The position numbers and the translations under genes were made by a program. A model generated the notes under the pieces. The model had not been told where the DNA came from and made no database searches. It saw nothing but the letters and a program-made list of their open reading frames with translations. A stretch of 64,000 nt of DNA from an uncultured Bacteroidota bacterium (GTDB taxonomy: Bacteria > Bacteroidota > Bacteroidia > AKYH767-A > OLB10), in the NCBI GenBank assembly GCA_903847585.1, contig CAINEC010000048.1, forward strand, positions 1-64,000, in the 5' to 3' direction. Within the stretch, counting starts at the first letter, position 1. Each line of letters begins with the position of its first letter. Positions 48,033 to 57,014 of this stretch are shown one piece after another.

Positions 48033-49208
48033 ATGAACGCATACATCGTAACAGGATATAGATCGGCAGTAGGGAAAGCACCGAAAGGGAAATTAAAGAA
48101 TGTCAGACCTGATGATTTGGCAACAGCTGTTGTAAAGCATTTGATCAACTCACTTGATTCGTTTGACGTTAATTTGATTGAAGATGTTATTGTAGGTAAC
48201 GCAACGCCAGAAGCAGAGCAAGGATTAAATATTGGCCGTATGATTTCATTAATGGGATTAAATACGGTCAAGGTACCAGGAATGACAGTGAATCGTTATT
48301 GCGCATCAGGATTAGAAACCATTGCCATTGCAGCTGCAAAAATAAATGCAGGACTGTCAGATTGTATTCTTGCTGGTGGTGTTGAATGTATGTCGCCAAT
48401 TCCATTTGGAGGTTGGAGAATCGTTCCTAACTACGAAGTAGCTAAAACAAATCCTGAATACTATTGGGGAATGGGATTGACTGCAGAAGCAGTTGCGAAA
48501 GAATATAACGTATCACGCGAAGATCAAGATATATTTTCTTTTAATAGTCATCAGAAGGCTGTTAATGCAATTACGACAGGAAAATTTAAATCGCAGATTA
48601 CACCTATTCACGTAGAAGAACTTTTTTTAGATGCAAACTACAAGCAACAAAAAGCCTCTTTCACTTTTGATGTAGATGAAGGTCCTCGAGCAGACACTTC
48701 AATTGAAAAATTAAACTCATTAAAACCAGTTTTTGATGCGCAAGGATGTATCACTGCGGGTAATTCATCACAAACATCAGACGGTGCAGCATTCGTATTA
48801 GTGGTATCAGAAAAGTTTTTAAAAGAACATAATCTTGCTCCAAGACTTCGTTTTGTCAATTATGCTGTAGCTGGTGTAGAGCCACGTATTATGGGCATCG
48901 GACCTGTTGAAGCGATTCCGATGGTATTAAAAAAATCAGGATTGACCTTAAACGATATTAATCTGATTGAATTGAATGAAGCCTTTGCATCACAATCATT
49001 AGCAGTAATGCGTAAGCTTGATATCAATCAGGAAATTGTAAATGTTAACGGAGGTGCGATAGCGTTAGGTCATCCTCTTGGTTGTAGCGGTGCAAAACTA
49101 ACCGTGCAATTGATGAATGAATTAGAGGCGAGAAATCATAGATATGGAATGGTGACTATGTGCGTAGGTACAGGTCAAGGTGCAGCAGGAATTTTTGAAA
49201 AAGTATAA
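48033..49208 (+). CDS. Acetyl-CoA acyltransferase (thiolase)
   Basis: The 391-residue enzyme has the nucleophilic cysteine in [15 protein letters not shown], the histidine in [16 protein letters not shown] and the second cysteine in [11 protein letters not shown], all intact. It cleaves 3-ketoacyl-CoA to acetyl-CoA and a shortened acyl-CoA, completing the cycle begun by the upstream dehydrogenase/hydratase. The terminator directly upstream leaves only a short gap before its ATG, so it either has a separate promoter overlapping the terminator or depends on read-through. Confidence 0.93.
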   Translation: MNAYIVTGYRSAVGKAPKGKLKNVRPDDLATAVVKHLINSLDSFDVNLIEDVIVGNATPEAEQGLNIGRMISLMGLNTVKVPGMTVNRYCASGLETIAIAAAKINAGLSDCILAGGVECMSPIPFGGWRIVPNYEVAKTNPEYYWGMGLTAEAVAKEYNVSREDQDIFSFNSHQKAVNAITTGKFKSQITPIHVEELFLDANYKQQKASFTFDVDEGPRADTSIEKLNSLKPVFDAQGCITAGNSSQTSDGAAFVLVVSEKFLKEHNLAPRLRFVNYAVAGVEPRIMGIGPVEAIPMVLKKSGLTLNDINLIELNEAFASQSLAVMRKLDINQEIVNVNGGAIALGHPLGCSGAKLTVQLMNELEARNHRYGMVTMCVGTGQGAAGIFEKV

Positions 49209-49217
49209 AATTCGATT

Positions 49218-50090
49218 ATGCCTTTAAAAGAGCAATGGATAATTTTAATCAGCACGCCCATTTACTTATTGGTGATTGCTGCTGAAATTATTTTAAGCAA
49301 TATTAAATTAAGGAAATACTACTCTGTTAAAGAAACAATTCTGAATGTTTACTTAAGTGTTTTAAATGCCAGCATCGATATTTTATTTAGAGTTGTTTAT
49401 GTTGGTGTTCTATTATGGTTTTACGAGCACCGTATCATTGAAAACTGGACAAGTCCCCTACTCTATTGGATAGCAATTTTTATTGCTGAAGATTTTATGT
49501 ATTACTGGGAACATCGTTTTGATCATCAAATACGGTTGTTTTGGGCGGTACATGTTACACATCATTCATCAGAAGAATTTAATCTAACAACAGGATTTCG
49601 ATCATCGGTATTTCAACCAATTTATCGTTTCATTTATTTTATTCCATTAGCGTTATTAGGTTTTTCTCCGTTGGACATCATTTTTGTTTATGCTGCTACG
49701 CAGATTTACGGCATCCTAGTACACACACAATTCATTGACAAGATGCCAGCTTGGTTTGAATCTGTATTTGTTAGTCCTTCGCACCATCGAGTACATCACG
49801 CAAGTAATGTAAAATATCTCGATAGAAATATGGGGATGGTGTTAATTATATGGGATAAATTATTTGGCACCTTCGAAAAAGAAACGAAGGATGAAAAAAT
49901 TGTTTACGGCTTGACGAAACCGTTAGATGAAAAACATCATCCTATAAAAATAGTTACCCACGAATGGCAGTCCATTTGGAACGATTTAAACAAACCTGTA
50001 GGATTATCAACTAAATTAAAATATTTGTTTATGCCTCCAGGATGGAGTCATGATGGGAGCACAAAAACATCTGACCAATTACGCGCTTAA
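49218..50090 (+). CDS. Fatty-acid-hydroxylase / sterol-desaturase family membrane protein
   Basis: The 290-residue protein has several membrane segments, and three histidine boxes bind a di-iron centre: HRFDHQ (about residue 98), HVTHHSSEEFN and HRVHHASN. Spacing and the C-terminal position of the last box fit the fatty-acid hydroxylase superfamily. The enzyme should hydroxylate or desaturate a lipid; substrate unknown. It follows thiolase by 9 bases and may be part of the same transcript, which fits lipid metabolism. Confidence 0.85.
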   Translation: MPLKEQWIILISTPIYLLVIAAEIILSNIKLRKYYSVKETILNVYLSVLNASIDILFRVVYVGVLLWFYEHRIIENWTSPLLYWIAIFIAEDFMYYWEHRFDHQIRLFWAVHVTHHSSEEFNLTTGFRSSVFQPIYRFIYFIPLALLGFSPLDIIFVYAATQIYGILVHTQFIDKMPAWFESVFVSPSHHRVHHASNVKYLDRNMGMVLIIWDKLFGTFEKETKDEKIVYGLTKPLDEKHHPIKIVTHEWQSIWNDLNKPVGLSTKLKYLFMPPGWSHDGSTKTSDQLRA

Positions 50091-50121
50091 TTAAACAAAA
50101 AATAAGTTTAATCTTTTTCTT

Positions 50122-51387
50122 ATGCAGCATTCGAAATCAATTGCAAAAAAAATACAATCTTATTGGGAAAAAATAGGACCTGGGTTGGTTACTGGTGCAA
50201 GTGATGATGATCCTTCTGGAATTGCGACCTACTCTCAAGCGGGAGCTGCATTCGGACTAAAAACATTGTGGACAGCAATTATAGCATTCCCTTTGATGGC
50301 TGTTATTCAACAAATGTGTGCAAGAATAGGATTGGTTACATCTCAAGGATTAACTGGTACTTTAAAGAAAAATTATCCACGTTGGGTTTTGTATTTAATG
50401 TTGCTATTCAGTTTCCCTGCGATTGTACTAAACATTGGAGCTGATATAGCTGGAATGGGAGCCGTTGGAAATTTATTATTCCCTTCTATTGATCAAAATT
50501 ATTTTTCGGTACTATTCACCGTTATATTGCTCGTAATGATTATTTATTTGCCCTATCAACGTATTGCATCTATTTTGAAGAATCTATGCGTTGTGATGTT
50601 GGTTTACTTTATTGTTCCATTTTTATTCAAGCAAGATGTTGTTGCTATTATCAAATCTACTTTAATTCCAACTGTGGAATGGAACAAAGAGTACATCGCT
50701 GTGATAGTTGGAATTTTAGGAACTACCATTTCTCCTTATTTATTTTTCTGGCAAGCATCTGTTGAAGTTGAAGAAATGAAGAGTCGGAAAAAGCATTTAA
50801 TGGTCAACAAGAAAATAATTCACGAGATGAAGAATGATGTTGATTTTGGAATGGCGGTATCGGGATTTGTGATGTACTTTATCATTTTGACTACAGGTAG
50901 TGTTTTATTCCCAGCAGGCGTAACACAAATTGATACAGTTGAACAAGCTGCATTAGCATTAAAACCGTTAGCGGGCAACATGACCTATTTATTATTTGCC
51001 ATTGGTGTGATTGGAACGGGATTGATTGCAATTCCTGTATTAAGCGGATCACTATCGTATATTTTTACAGAGACTTTTGGATGGGAACAAGGTTTAGATA
51101 AAAAGTTCCATGAAGCGAAAGGCTTTTATGTCATCATAGCTATTTCACTTTTAGTAGGATTGTCGCTTAATTACGTTGGACTTTCACCTATACAAGCACT
51201 TATTTATACTGCTATACTGTATGGCATCACTGCTCCTGTTTTAATAGGAATCATCTTACACATCTCGAATAACAAAACGGTGATGGGTAAATTCACGAAT
51301 GATAGAAAGTCGAACGTTTTAGGATTAACTGCGCTGATTATAATGAGTGCAGCTGCGGGATTACTCATCTATTTTCAATTTAATTGA
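50122..51387 (+). CDS. NRAMP-related divalent metal ion transporter (non-canonical)
   Basis: The 421-residue protein has about 11 membrane helices and begins with the NRAMP-like helix GPGLVTGASDDDPSGIATYSQAG. Canonical members have DPGN in the first helix and MPH in the sixth. Here the positions are DPSG (residues 30-33) and ISPYLFFWQ (203-211), so the asparagine and methionine metal ligands are missing. The family is widespread and usually annotated as a Mn/Fe or divalent metal transporter, yet the substrate may differ (some NRAMP relatives move Mg2+). It probably works by proton-coupled import. It follows the hydroxylase gene by 31 bases. Confidence 0.82.
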   Translation: MQHSKSIAKKIQSYWEKIGPGLVTGASDDDPSGIATYSQAGAAFGLKTLWTAIIAFPLMAVIQQMCARIGLVTSQGLTGTLKKNYPRWVLYLMLLFSFPAIVLNIGADIAGMGAVGNLLFPSIDQNYFSVLFTVILLVMIIYLPYQRIASILKNLCVVMLVYFIVPFLFKQDVVAIIKSTLIPTVEWNKEYIAVIVGILGTTISPYLFFWQASVEVEEMKSRKKHLMVNKKIIHEMKNDVDFGMAVSGFVMYFIILTTGSVLFPAGVTQIDTVEQAALALKPLAGNMTYLLFAIGVIGTGLIAIPVLSGSLSYIFTETFGWEQGLDKKFHEAKGFYVIIAISLLVGLSLNYVGLSPIQALIYTAILYGITAPVLIGIILHISNNKTVMGKFTNDRKSNVLGLTALIIMSAAAGLLIYFQFN

Positions 51388-51460
51388 GTAGTGTTCGAAA
51401 ATAAGATTTCATTTTTCTAATGATTTGCGAATATTACTCCGTACCTTGCAAAAAAATTAA

Positions 51461-51901
51461 ATGGCAAAATCGAGCAGTACATCTACTAAAAAAGATAGAG
51501 AAAAGCGAAAGCAAAAAGAGCGTAAAGAGAAACTTGAAAAAAGAGCAGATCGAAAAACAACAAAGGCAAAGACATTCGATGAAATGATTGCTTATGTAGA
51601 TGAATTCGGACGAATTTCTTCCACTCCACCTCCACAACGGCTACCTGTTGATCAGGACAGCATTGAAATATCAGTTACAAGACAATCAGAAAGCGAAGAA
51701 GAAACTGTTAAAACAGGAACTGTCTTTTCGTTTGATGAAGTAAAGGGATATGGATTTATCAAAGAAAGTATTACCAACGAAAGCATTTTTGTGCATTCAT
51801 CAGCACTGAGCACTCCTATTAGACAAGGTAATAAAGTAACTTTTGAAGTTGACAAAGGAGATCGTGGATTTTTCGCAGTGAATGTAAAGCTAGCTGTATA
51901 A
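51461..51901 (+). CDS. Cold-shock domain protein with basic N-terminal extension
   Basis: The 146-residue protein starts with about 40 residues rich in Lys/Arg/Glu (DREKRKQKERKEKLEKRADRK, partly quoted), a helical nucleic-acid-binding-like tail. A disordered linker follows, and then a C-terminal cold-shock domain from about 82, with GTVFSFDEVKGYGFIKES (RNP1-like GYGFI) and IFVHSSAL (RNP2-like). It may chaperone RNA or bind ribosomes. The neighbour on the opposite strand is a plain cold-shock protein, with a hairpin between them. Confidence 0.85.
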   Translation: MAKSSSTSTKKDREKRKQKERKEKLEKRADRKTTKAKTFDEMIAYVDEFGRISSTPPPQRLPVDQDSIEISVTRQSESEEETVKTGTVFSFDEVKGYGFIKESITNESIFVHSSALSTPIRQGNKVTFEVDKGDRGFFAVNVKLAV

Positions 51902-51930
51902 AACAATCTTTAATCAAACTATTAAAAAGT

Positions 51931-51964
51931 AAAAAGCCCATCTAGGTTAAAACCAGGATGGGCT
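51931..51964 (-). terminator. Terminator between the two cold-shock genes
   Basis: AGCCCATC (51935-51942) pairs with GATGGGCT (51957-51964) with inner GGTT/AACC pairing; the minus strand has TTTTT after the stem. It lies 22 bases past the minus-strand cspA stop and also stands 30 bases beyond the converging gene, where it could work in both directions. Confidence 0.75.
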
Positions 51965-51985
51965 AGTGTTTATTAAAGAATTTTA

Positions 51986-52177
51986 TTAAGCGATTCTTAC
52001 GTTAACTGCGTTTAAACCTTTTTTGCCATTCTCGACATCAAAAGTTACATTGTCATTTTCACGGATATCATCTTTTAAACCACTTACGTGTACAAAGATT
52101 TCTTCACCCGTTTCTGCATCTTTAATAAAACCAAATCCTTTTGTTGAATTAAAGAATTTAACTACTCCATTTTTCAT
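51986..52177 (-). CDS. Cold-shock protein (CspA family)
   Basis: The 63-residue single-domain protein has the RNP motifs KGFGFIKD and EEIFVHVSGL and ends KKGLNAVNVRIA, complete for the family. It binds single-stranded RNA and DNA and helps translation, with or without cold induction. It has a near-consensus promoter about 28 bases upstream of the ATG and a terminator downstream. No long cold-shock-type leader is apparent if that promoter is used. Confidence 0.95.
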   Translation of the reverse strand: MKNGVVKFFNSTKGFGFIKDAETGEEIFVHVSGLKDDIRENDNVTFDVENGKKGLNAVNVRIA

Positions 52178-52204
52178 TTTTGTTGTTTTTTAATAATTGA
52201 ATGT

Positions 52205-52236
52205 CAAAGATACAACTAATTACGCTCGATAACCAA
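52205..52236 (-). promoter_or_regulatory. Promoter of cspA-type gene
   Basis: TTG (52236-52234), 21 bases, then TATCTTTG (52212-52205) on the minus strand. The predicted leader is only about 20-25 bases. Confidence 0.65.
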
Positions 52237-52313
52237 TTAAAAAGCAATAAATATTTTGAAATTCAAACAATTACAAGATACTTATAGTAGTTTTCCCTCG
52301 TAAAACGAGTTTT

Positions 52314-52763
52314 TTAAGCATCAGGAATATTTGGCTCGACAAGGCATTTTAGCTTCTCTAACGACTCTTGCCAGCCTAAATAGCACATTTCAACAGGAAT
52401 AATAGCAGGAATTCCTTCTTGTGAAACGATGAGTTCAGTACCACATACAACCTCGCGCAATTCGATTCGGGTGATTATTTGTCCTGGCATATTCGGATCT
52501 TCAAATTCATCAGTATAAACTAAAAGTTCATTGGGAATTATTTCGAGATATTCGCCACCAAAAGCATGACTATTACCTGTTGTGAAGTTAGTAAACGACA
52601 TTTTATACTTCCCTCCCACTTTAAAATCCATTGTATGAACTTTACCTGTAAAACCGTTAGGAGGAATCCATGATGCCAATGCATCAGCATCTGTTAATGC
52701 TTTATATACTTTTTCGGGGGTAGTTTTTAAGATACGATGGATAGAGATACCATTGCTTAACAT
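52314..52763 (-). CDS. SRPBCC (AHSA1-like) domain protein
   Basis: The 149-residue protein has the START/Bet v1-like layout of AHSA1 domains: IHRILKTTPEKVYKALTDADALASW, GKYKMSFTNF, EYLEIIPNELLVYTDEFED and a C-terminal helix GWQESLEKLKCLV. The family binds hydrophobic ligands or supports Hsp90 activation; bacterial roles are mostly unknown. It is monocistronic on the minus strand. Confidence 0.86.
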   Translation of the reverse strand: MLSNGISIHRILKTTPEKVYKALTDADALASWIPPNGFTGKVHTMDFKVGGKYKMSFTNFTTGNSHAFGGEYLEIIPNELLVYTDEFEDPNMPGQIITRIELREVVCGTELIVSQEGIPAIIPVEMCYLGWQESLEKLKCLVEPNIPDA

Positions 52764-52891
52764 AAAACAATTTTAAATTTAGCGAGTTACATTTATAAAT
52801 AATTTAGAACAACCAAAAGCATTTTCGAAATTAAAAAAATATTGATTATTGCCATCGTATTTGACAGCTTCTGCTAACCATATTTTTTGTG

Positions 52892-54310
52892 TTAATTTTT
52901 CACAATCTTCCCCTGCTTGACAACCCCAGATTTGCTCCTTAAATCATATAGATATACCCCACTAGACAAACTACTTGTATTTATTGAAGTTGAGGTATCA
53001 AATGAACCGCTGAGTACTTTTCTAAGGGCAATATCATATAAGTTTACTTGAACAAATTCATCTAACTCAAAATTTATGTATAATTCATCATAAAAAGGAT
53101 TCGGATAAACAACAATATTGTTATTTCGACTAACCTCATCAACCCCTGTAAGGCAATTAAAAAATGTGTTTGAATAATCGTATGAATCCACAAAATTTGG
53201 AAAACCAAAACCGCTAGTATGCCCTGCTAAACTAACAGCCGAATCATTGTAGTTACAAGCCACCCCTAAATTATTGGGATAATTAATAACATCAAGATAA
53301 GTATTGACGCCGAAAGGCGATCTTGTCACATATATTTTTCCATTATTAGCTAATTGTAACCCCAAATAATTGTAGTTATTATTTGCAATTTGTGTTTTAG
53401 ATGCCATTACGGCATTAGGATTTCCGCCACCAGCATTTAAGTCGAATTGATAAATACCATTTCCGTTCAACCAACAGGCAATGTAGAGCTTTGTGTTATC
53501 GGGAGAAAATGAAACTCCATAGTAATTCCAATTTAAATTGGCCTGAATTGAAACACAATTGGTAACCATCCCTGAACCTTTATTGAAATCAAAATATTCA
53601 GCGATTGAAGAACCATTGCCATTTACTATAGCAAGTTTTTCCCCATTGGGTGAAGCTTTTAGTTGGCCTATTGCTCCACCTGTGGCTAATGGTGCAATCG
53701 GATGTGTAGAACCAACATGAGAAATTACAGTATCCGTAATGCCGGCTGCAGTTAAATGATATGAATAAAATGCATCTGAGAAGTATTTATGTGTAATTAT
53801 CCAGTAATCTATTCCATTGCTATGCCTGACAGCAGTTAATTTTTCTGATACGGTGTCGAGCAATAGAATATTTTTCTGATTTAATACGATATCACCCAAT
53901 CCATTGTCGAGACACATGTCTACAATTGAATACCTAAAGCCATATCGCAAATTATTTTGGTAAAAGGCGTCGGTTGTGAATACATAAAACAGCTTACTAC
54001 TTCCTGGTAGAGGAATAATAAGTGAAGATTGAGTAGATGACCAATGGCCAAGCAAACTATCTCCATTGGGCATTATTTGATGATTTCTATTCCATATTTT
54101 ACTACCATCCGAATAAAACAAAAGCGCTCCAGAACTATCAGACATAACTGCAGTGCCTTCCACACTAGCATCTGTTTGACCGTTTACTAACGTGATAGGA
54201 TTACCTGTACTAAAATCTAATCCTACATGGTCACCAAAATACCAAACATTTCCCTGTTTCTGCGAAAAGCATAATGACGGAAATAAAATCATAAGGAGCA
54301 CAAATCTCAT
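52892..54310 (-). CDS. Secreted protein with type IX secretion C-terminal sorting domain
   Basis: The start at 54310 (472 residues) gives the signal peptide MRFVLLMILFPSLCFSQ; a longer form from 54328 adds six residues. The main body is a beta-propeller-like region with repeats of the kind NGKIYV, YGVSFSPDNTKLYIA and SPNGEKLAIV. The last about 75 residues form a type A sorting domain: VYPNPFYDELYINF, LYDIALRKVLSG and a GVYLYDLRSKSG-type end. It should be exported by Sec and then by the PorT-containing system. The ligand or function is unknown. Confidence 0.86.
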   Translation of the reverse strand: MRFVLLMILFPSLCFSQKQGNVWYFGDHVGLDFSTGNPITLVNGQTDASVEGTAVMSDSSGALLFYSDGSKIWNRNHQIMPNGDSLLGHWSSTQSSLIIPLPGSSKLFYVFTTDAFYQNNLRYGFRYSIVDMCLDNGLGDIVLNQKNILLLDTVSEKLTAVRHSNGIDYWIITHKYFSDAFYSYHLTAAGITDTVISHVGSTHPIAPLATGGAIGQLKASPNGEKLAIVNGNGSSIAEYFDFNKGSGMVTNCVSIQANLNWNYYGVSFSPDNTKLYIACWLNGNGIYQFDLNAGGGNPNAVMASKTQIANNNYNYLGLQLANNGKIYVTRSPFGVNTYLDVINYPNNLGVACNYNDSAVSLAGHTSGFGFPNFVDSYDYSNTFFNCLTGVDEVSRNNNIVVYPNPFYDELYINFELDEFVQVNLYDIALRKVLSGSFDTSTSINTSSLSSGVYLYDLRSKSGVVKQGKIVKN

Positions 54311-54453
54311 AACATTTAATTCAAGCAATTATTTATTTCATTAGGCAATAAATGATATATAACATATTATGTTACCAAAGTTACTAAAATTATAATTAAG
54401 CAATAAAAACCTAAGTATTAAAAACTGTAATTAGTTGCTTGAATCGATTAAAA

Positions 54454-54720
54454 TCATTTCTTTCTATTAAAAATTACATCACTTCGTATATAAATATGAT
54501 TCGATTTGAATATTGAAATATTGTGATAGGATTTTAATTCCGCAATGTTTGTTTCTCGATAATCCATCCACCAACATTTTATTTCAGGACACCATTTGGC
54601 TTTAAATTCCAATTTGATTTCTGAATTTAATTTTTCATTGTATAAAAAATATAATAACCAAACTTGTTTATTTCGAATTAGGCCTGGACGAACCAATATT
54701 TTTATCTTTGATTTCATCAA
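54454..54720 (-). CDS. Small protein resembling the N-terminal part of a Bacteroidota tyrosine integrase
   Basis: The 88-residue protein lies 9 bases downstream of the DUF1016 gene. The segment IKLEFKAKWCPEIKCWWMDY resembles the opening domain of Bacteroidota phage/integron-type tyrosine integrases (KxxG-RWSxxxKxWYV layout), followed by a helix ELKSYHNISIF. The catalytic domain is not present in the next bases, so it could be a decayed integrase, a stand-alone small protein, or a coincidence. It starts at ATG 54720; another ATG one codon later is possible. Confidence 0.45.
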   Translation of the reverse strand: MMKSKIKILVRPGLIRNKQVWLLYFLYNEKLNSEIKLEFKAKWCPEIKCWWMDYRETNIAELKSYHNISIFKSNHIYIRSDVIFNRKK

Positions 54721-54729
54721 ATAATTAAA

Positions 54730-55776
54730 TTATTTTTTTCTAGGTGAACTTCGTTTAATCCGACCCCTAGAAGTTATTTTAGGAGCTGCTTTTTTTGATT
54801 TTACTTTTTTAAAATGAAAAAGTGTATTCAATTTCTTTTGTAAAATTCTTTTATTAGGTAATTGTGTTTTGTAGGCTGCAACCAATGTTGGCGAAAGACT
54901 CCTGCTTAATGCGTACTCTACAACTTGCTGATCTTTATCTCTGCAGAGCAAGATACCCATACTAGGATTTTCATTTGGCTTTCTAACATCACGGTCTAAT
55001 GCTTCTAAATAAAAATTCATTTGACCAATATATGATGGCTTAAACTTATCCGATTTTAATTCGATTGCGACTAAACAGTGTAATGCTCTATGATAAAAAA
55101 CTAAATCAATATAAAAATCGGCATTACCAACTTGTAATTTATATTCTTCACCAATAAAAACGAAGTCTTTTCCAAGTTCAAGAATAAAGTTTTTCATTTG
55201 CTCCAGAAGTCCACGTTGTAAATCACTTTCATTATGCGTATCAGGCAAGTTTAGAAACTCGAATACATAAGTATCTTTAAAAGTATTTTTTAGCCTATTT
55301 TGAGTTTCTCTCAACACTGTTGAGAGTTTTGAATTTCCTATCATTGTGCGCTCGTAAAGACTAGCAGATATTTGCCTATCAAGCTCTCTAAAACTGAAAC
55401 TTTCTTTTATAGTTAATTTCAAATAAAACTCTCTTTCTTCGACGGACTTACATCGAGAAAATATGGTTAAATTATGAGACCAACTAATTTCTCTAAACAG
55501 TGTTGAGAGTTTTGGAAAATCTTTGTAAGTATCATAAAACTGCTTCATCCGCCAGAGATTTTTATCTGAAAAACCTTTAGCTTCAGGTTCACTATTTTGA
55601 ATATATTCGGCAAGTTCTACTACCACCCCATCGCCCCATTCGGCTTTTTGTATTTTATTACTAATGTATTCACCAATGCTCCAATAGAGATTAATCATCT
55701 CTGTATTGACCGCCTTTATAGCATTTTTGCGAGCTGATCTTATTAATCGTACTACTTGTGAAAATTGTTTATTCAT
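54730..55776 (-). CDS. DUF1016 family PDDEXK nuclease (YhcG-like)
   Basis: The 348-residue protein has an N-terminal DUF1016 domain (QVVRLIRSARKNAIKAVNTEM, YWSIGEYIS, SWSHNLTIFSRCKS) and a C-terminal PDDEXK fold with D224 (FYIDLVFY), E239 and K241 (VAIELKSDKF). A basic tail ends the protein. Relatives are found in accessory regions and are associated with restriction-like or defence functions, but the activity is not established for this copy. Residues 89-97 and 150-158 are near-copies (KLSTLFREI, KLSTVLRET) encoded by a palindromic DNA repeat (separate entries). Surroundings are conserved housekeeping genes, so this looks like a small inserted islet. Confidence 0.85.
   Translation of the reverse strand: MNKQFSQVVRLIRSARKNAIKAVNTEMINLYWSIGEYISNKIQKAEWGDGVVVELAEYIQNSEPEAKGFSDKNLWRMKQFYDTYKDFPKLSTLFREISWSHNLTIFSRCKSVEEREFYLKLTIKESFSFRELDRQISASLYERTMIGNSKLSTVLRETQNRLKNTFKDTYVFEFLNLPDTHNESDLQRGLLEQMKNFILELGKDFVFIGEEYKLQVGNADFYIDLVFYHRALHCLVAIELKSDKFKPSYIGQMNFYLEALDRDVRKPNENPSMGILLCRDKDQQVVEYALSRSLSPTLVAAYKTQLPNKRILQKKLNTLFHFKKVKSKKAAPKITSRGRIKRSSPRKK
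55305..55331 (-). repeat. Palindromic 27-bp repeat copy 1 inside DUF1016 gene
   Basis: The core is a perfect inverted repeat CTCTCAACA-C-TGTTGAGAG (55308-55326). The 27-base unit is 25/27 identical to copy 2 and encodes the same frame (KLSTVLRE). Confidence 0.85.
55488..55514 (-). repeat. Palindromic 27-bp repeat copy 2 inside DUF1016 gene
   Basis: The unit TTTCTCTAAACAGTGTTGAGAG... differs from copy 1 at two positions and has a one-mismatch inverted repeat. Copies are 183 bases (61 codons) apart, in frame, and encode KLSTLFRE here. Confidence 0.85.
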
Positions 55777-55920
55777 ATTTTAAAAATTACTACTACCAAG
55801 CCGATGAAAAACGAGCTTGTATTTTCTTGCAAATAAAATTTAAAATAATCAAAATAGCCGTTTGCAAACGTTTAGTTATTAACGAATCAAGAATTAATAA
55901 AATCGGGTTAAACGAAAAAC

Positions 55921-56907
55921 CTAATCCTGATGAGCGGCCCTGCTAAGTCGATCGTTAATGGCAATGCCTAAGTTAATTGATGGTAATAAAACGGCAAAAA
56001 TCTCCTTCACATTATCATCCGTATCCAACTTTCGAAGGAAAGAAAATAGGTTAGATGCCGCTTCTTTATAATTGCCAATTGGAGATAAATTAAATAGCTG
56101 TGCATGTGTTGTTTTTTCAAAATCGCCGAAAACAATTAAAGCGGAATGATTAGTTAAATCATTAAAATTATGATTGCTCGAAATAATTTTTAAAGGCTTG
56201 GTTGGTGCATAATGACTCTTTAACATGCCAGGCGCTTTAGGGTCAGAAGAAGAATTTACTTCTACTTTAATCTCTCCACACACATTGCGTATATCCTCAA
56301 GCGTTAGTCCGCCTAAACGATAAACTATTGGCAACTCACCTTCAAAACCAACAATGGTACTCTCCACTCCAATATCACAAGAACCGCCGTCAAGAATCAT
56401 TGGTATTCTATTTTGGAGCTGATCAAAGACATGTTGTGATGTAGTAGGACTAATATATCCGAAAGGATTGGCACTCGGTGCCGCTAATGGAAAATCAAGT
56501 TTACTCAACAATTGCAAAGTCAAAGAATGATTCGGCATACGAATACCAACTGTGTCTAATCCAGAAGTCACTTCATCAGGAATACAATTTTGCTTAGGCA
56601 GAACCACTGTTAATGGTCCTGGCCAAAAAGAATCCATCAATTTTTGAGCGTTAATAGGTATATGAGATGCATAACGATTTACATCTGATTTGTTACCAAT
56701 ATGAACAATCAATGGATCAAATGAAGGACGTTGCTTCGCATTAAAAATCTCAACAACAGCTGTTTTATCAAGGGCATTGGCGGCTAATCCATAAACCGTT
56801 TCTGTAGGTATTGCTACAAGTTGTCCACGGTTTAATAAATCAGCTGCTTCCTCTATTGATGATGAAATTTTTGTTTCCACAAGGCTAAAATAAGCAATGT
56901 CAATCAA
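55921..56907 (-). CDS. L-threonylcarbamoyladenylate synthase, Sua5 type
   Basis: The 328-residue protein makes threonylcarbamoyl-AMP for the t6A37 modification of tRNAs reading ANN codons. The YrdC domain shows LVAIPTETVYGLAANALD, FNAKQRPSFDPLIVHI, and DGGSCDIGVESTIVGF. The C-terminal third (about 210-328, beginning after PGMLKSHYAPTKPL) is the Sua5 domain, which makes the protein longer than TsaC-only forms. The start at 56907 gives about ten residues before VETKISS; an alternate start cannot be excluded. It is divergent from the acyl-CoA dehydrogenase gene. Confidence 0.9.
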   Translation of the reverse strand: MIDIAYFSLVETKISSSIEEAADLLNRGQLVAIPTETVYGLAANALDKTAVVEIFNAKQRPSFDPLIVHIGNKSDVNRYASHIPINAQKLMDSFWPGPLTVVLPKQNCIPDEVTSGLDTVGIRMPNHSLTLQLLSKLDFPLAAPSANPFGYISPTTSQHVFDQLQNRIPMILDGGSCDIGVESTIVGFEGELPIVYRLGGLTLEDIRNVCGEIKVEVNSSSDPKAPGMLKSHYAPTKPLKIISSNHNFNDLTNHSALIVFGDFEKTTHAQLFNLSPIGNYKEAASNLFSFLRKLDTDDNVKEIFAVLLPSINLGIAINDRLSRAAHQD

Positions 56908-57014
56908 TCAGGCGAAGGGTTCATTTTTAATGCTAATAAGTATCACACTATTTTGACAACTAAATCTTGTTAATCATCGTAGTAATGTGCAGTTTTGTTT
57001 AAAATTTTACATCC

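Noticed and set aside
52294..52313. CTCG-TAAAA-CGAG with T6 on the plus strand
   Set aside because: The stem is only four bases and no plus-strand gene ends there, so it is not called a terminator.
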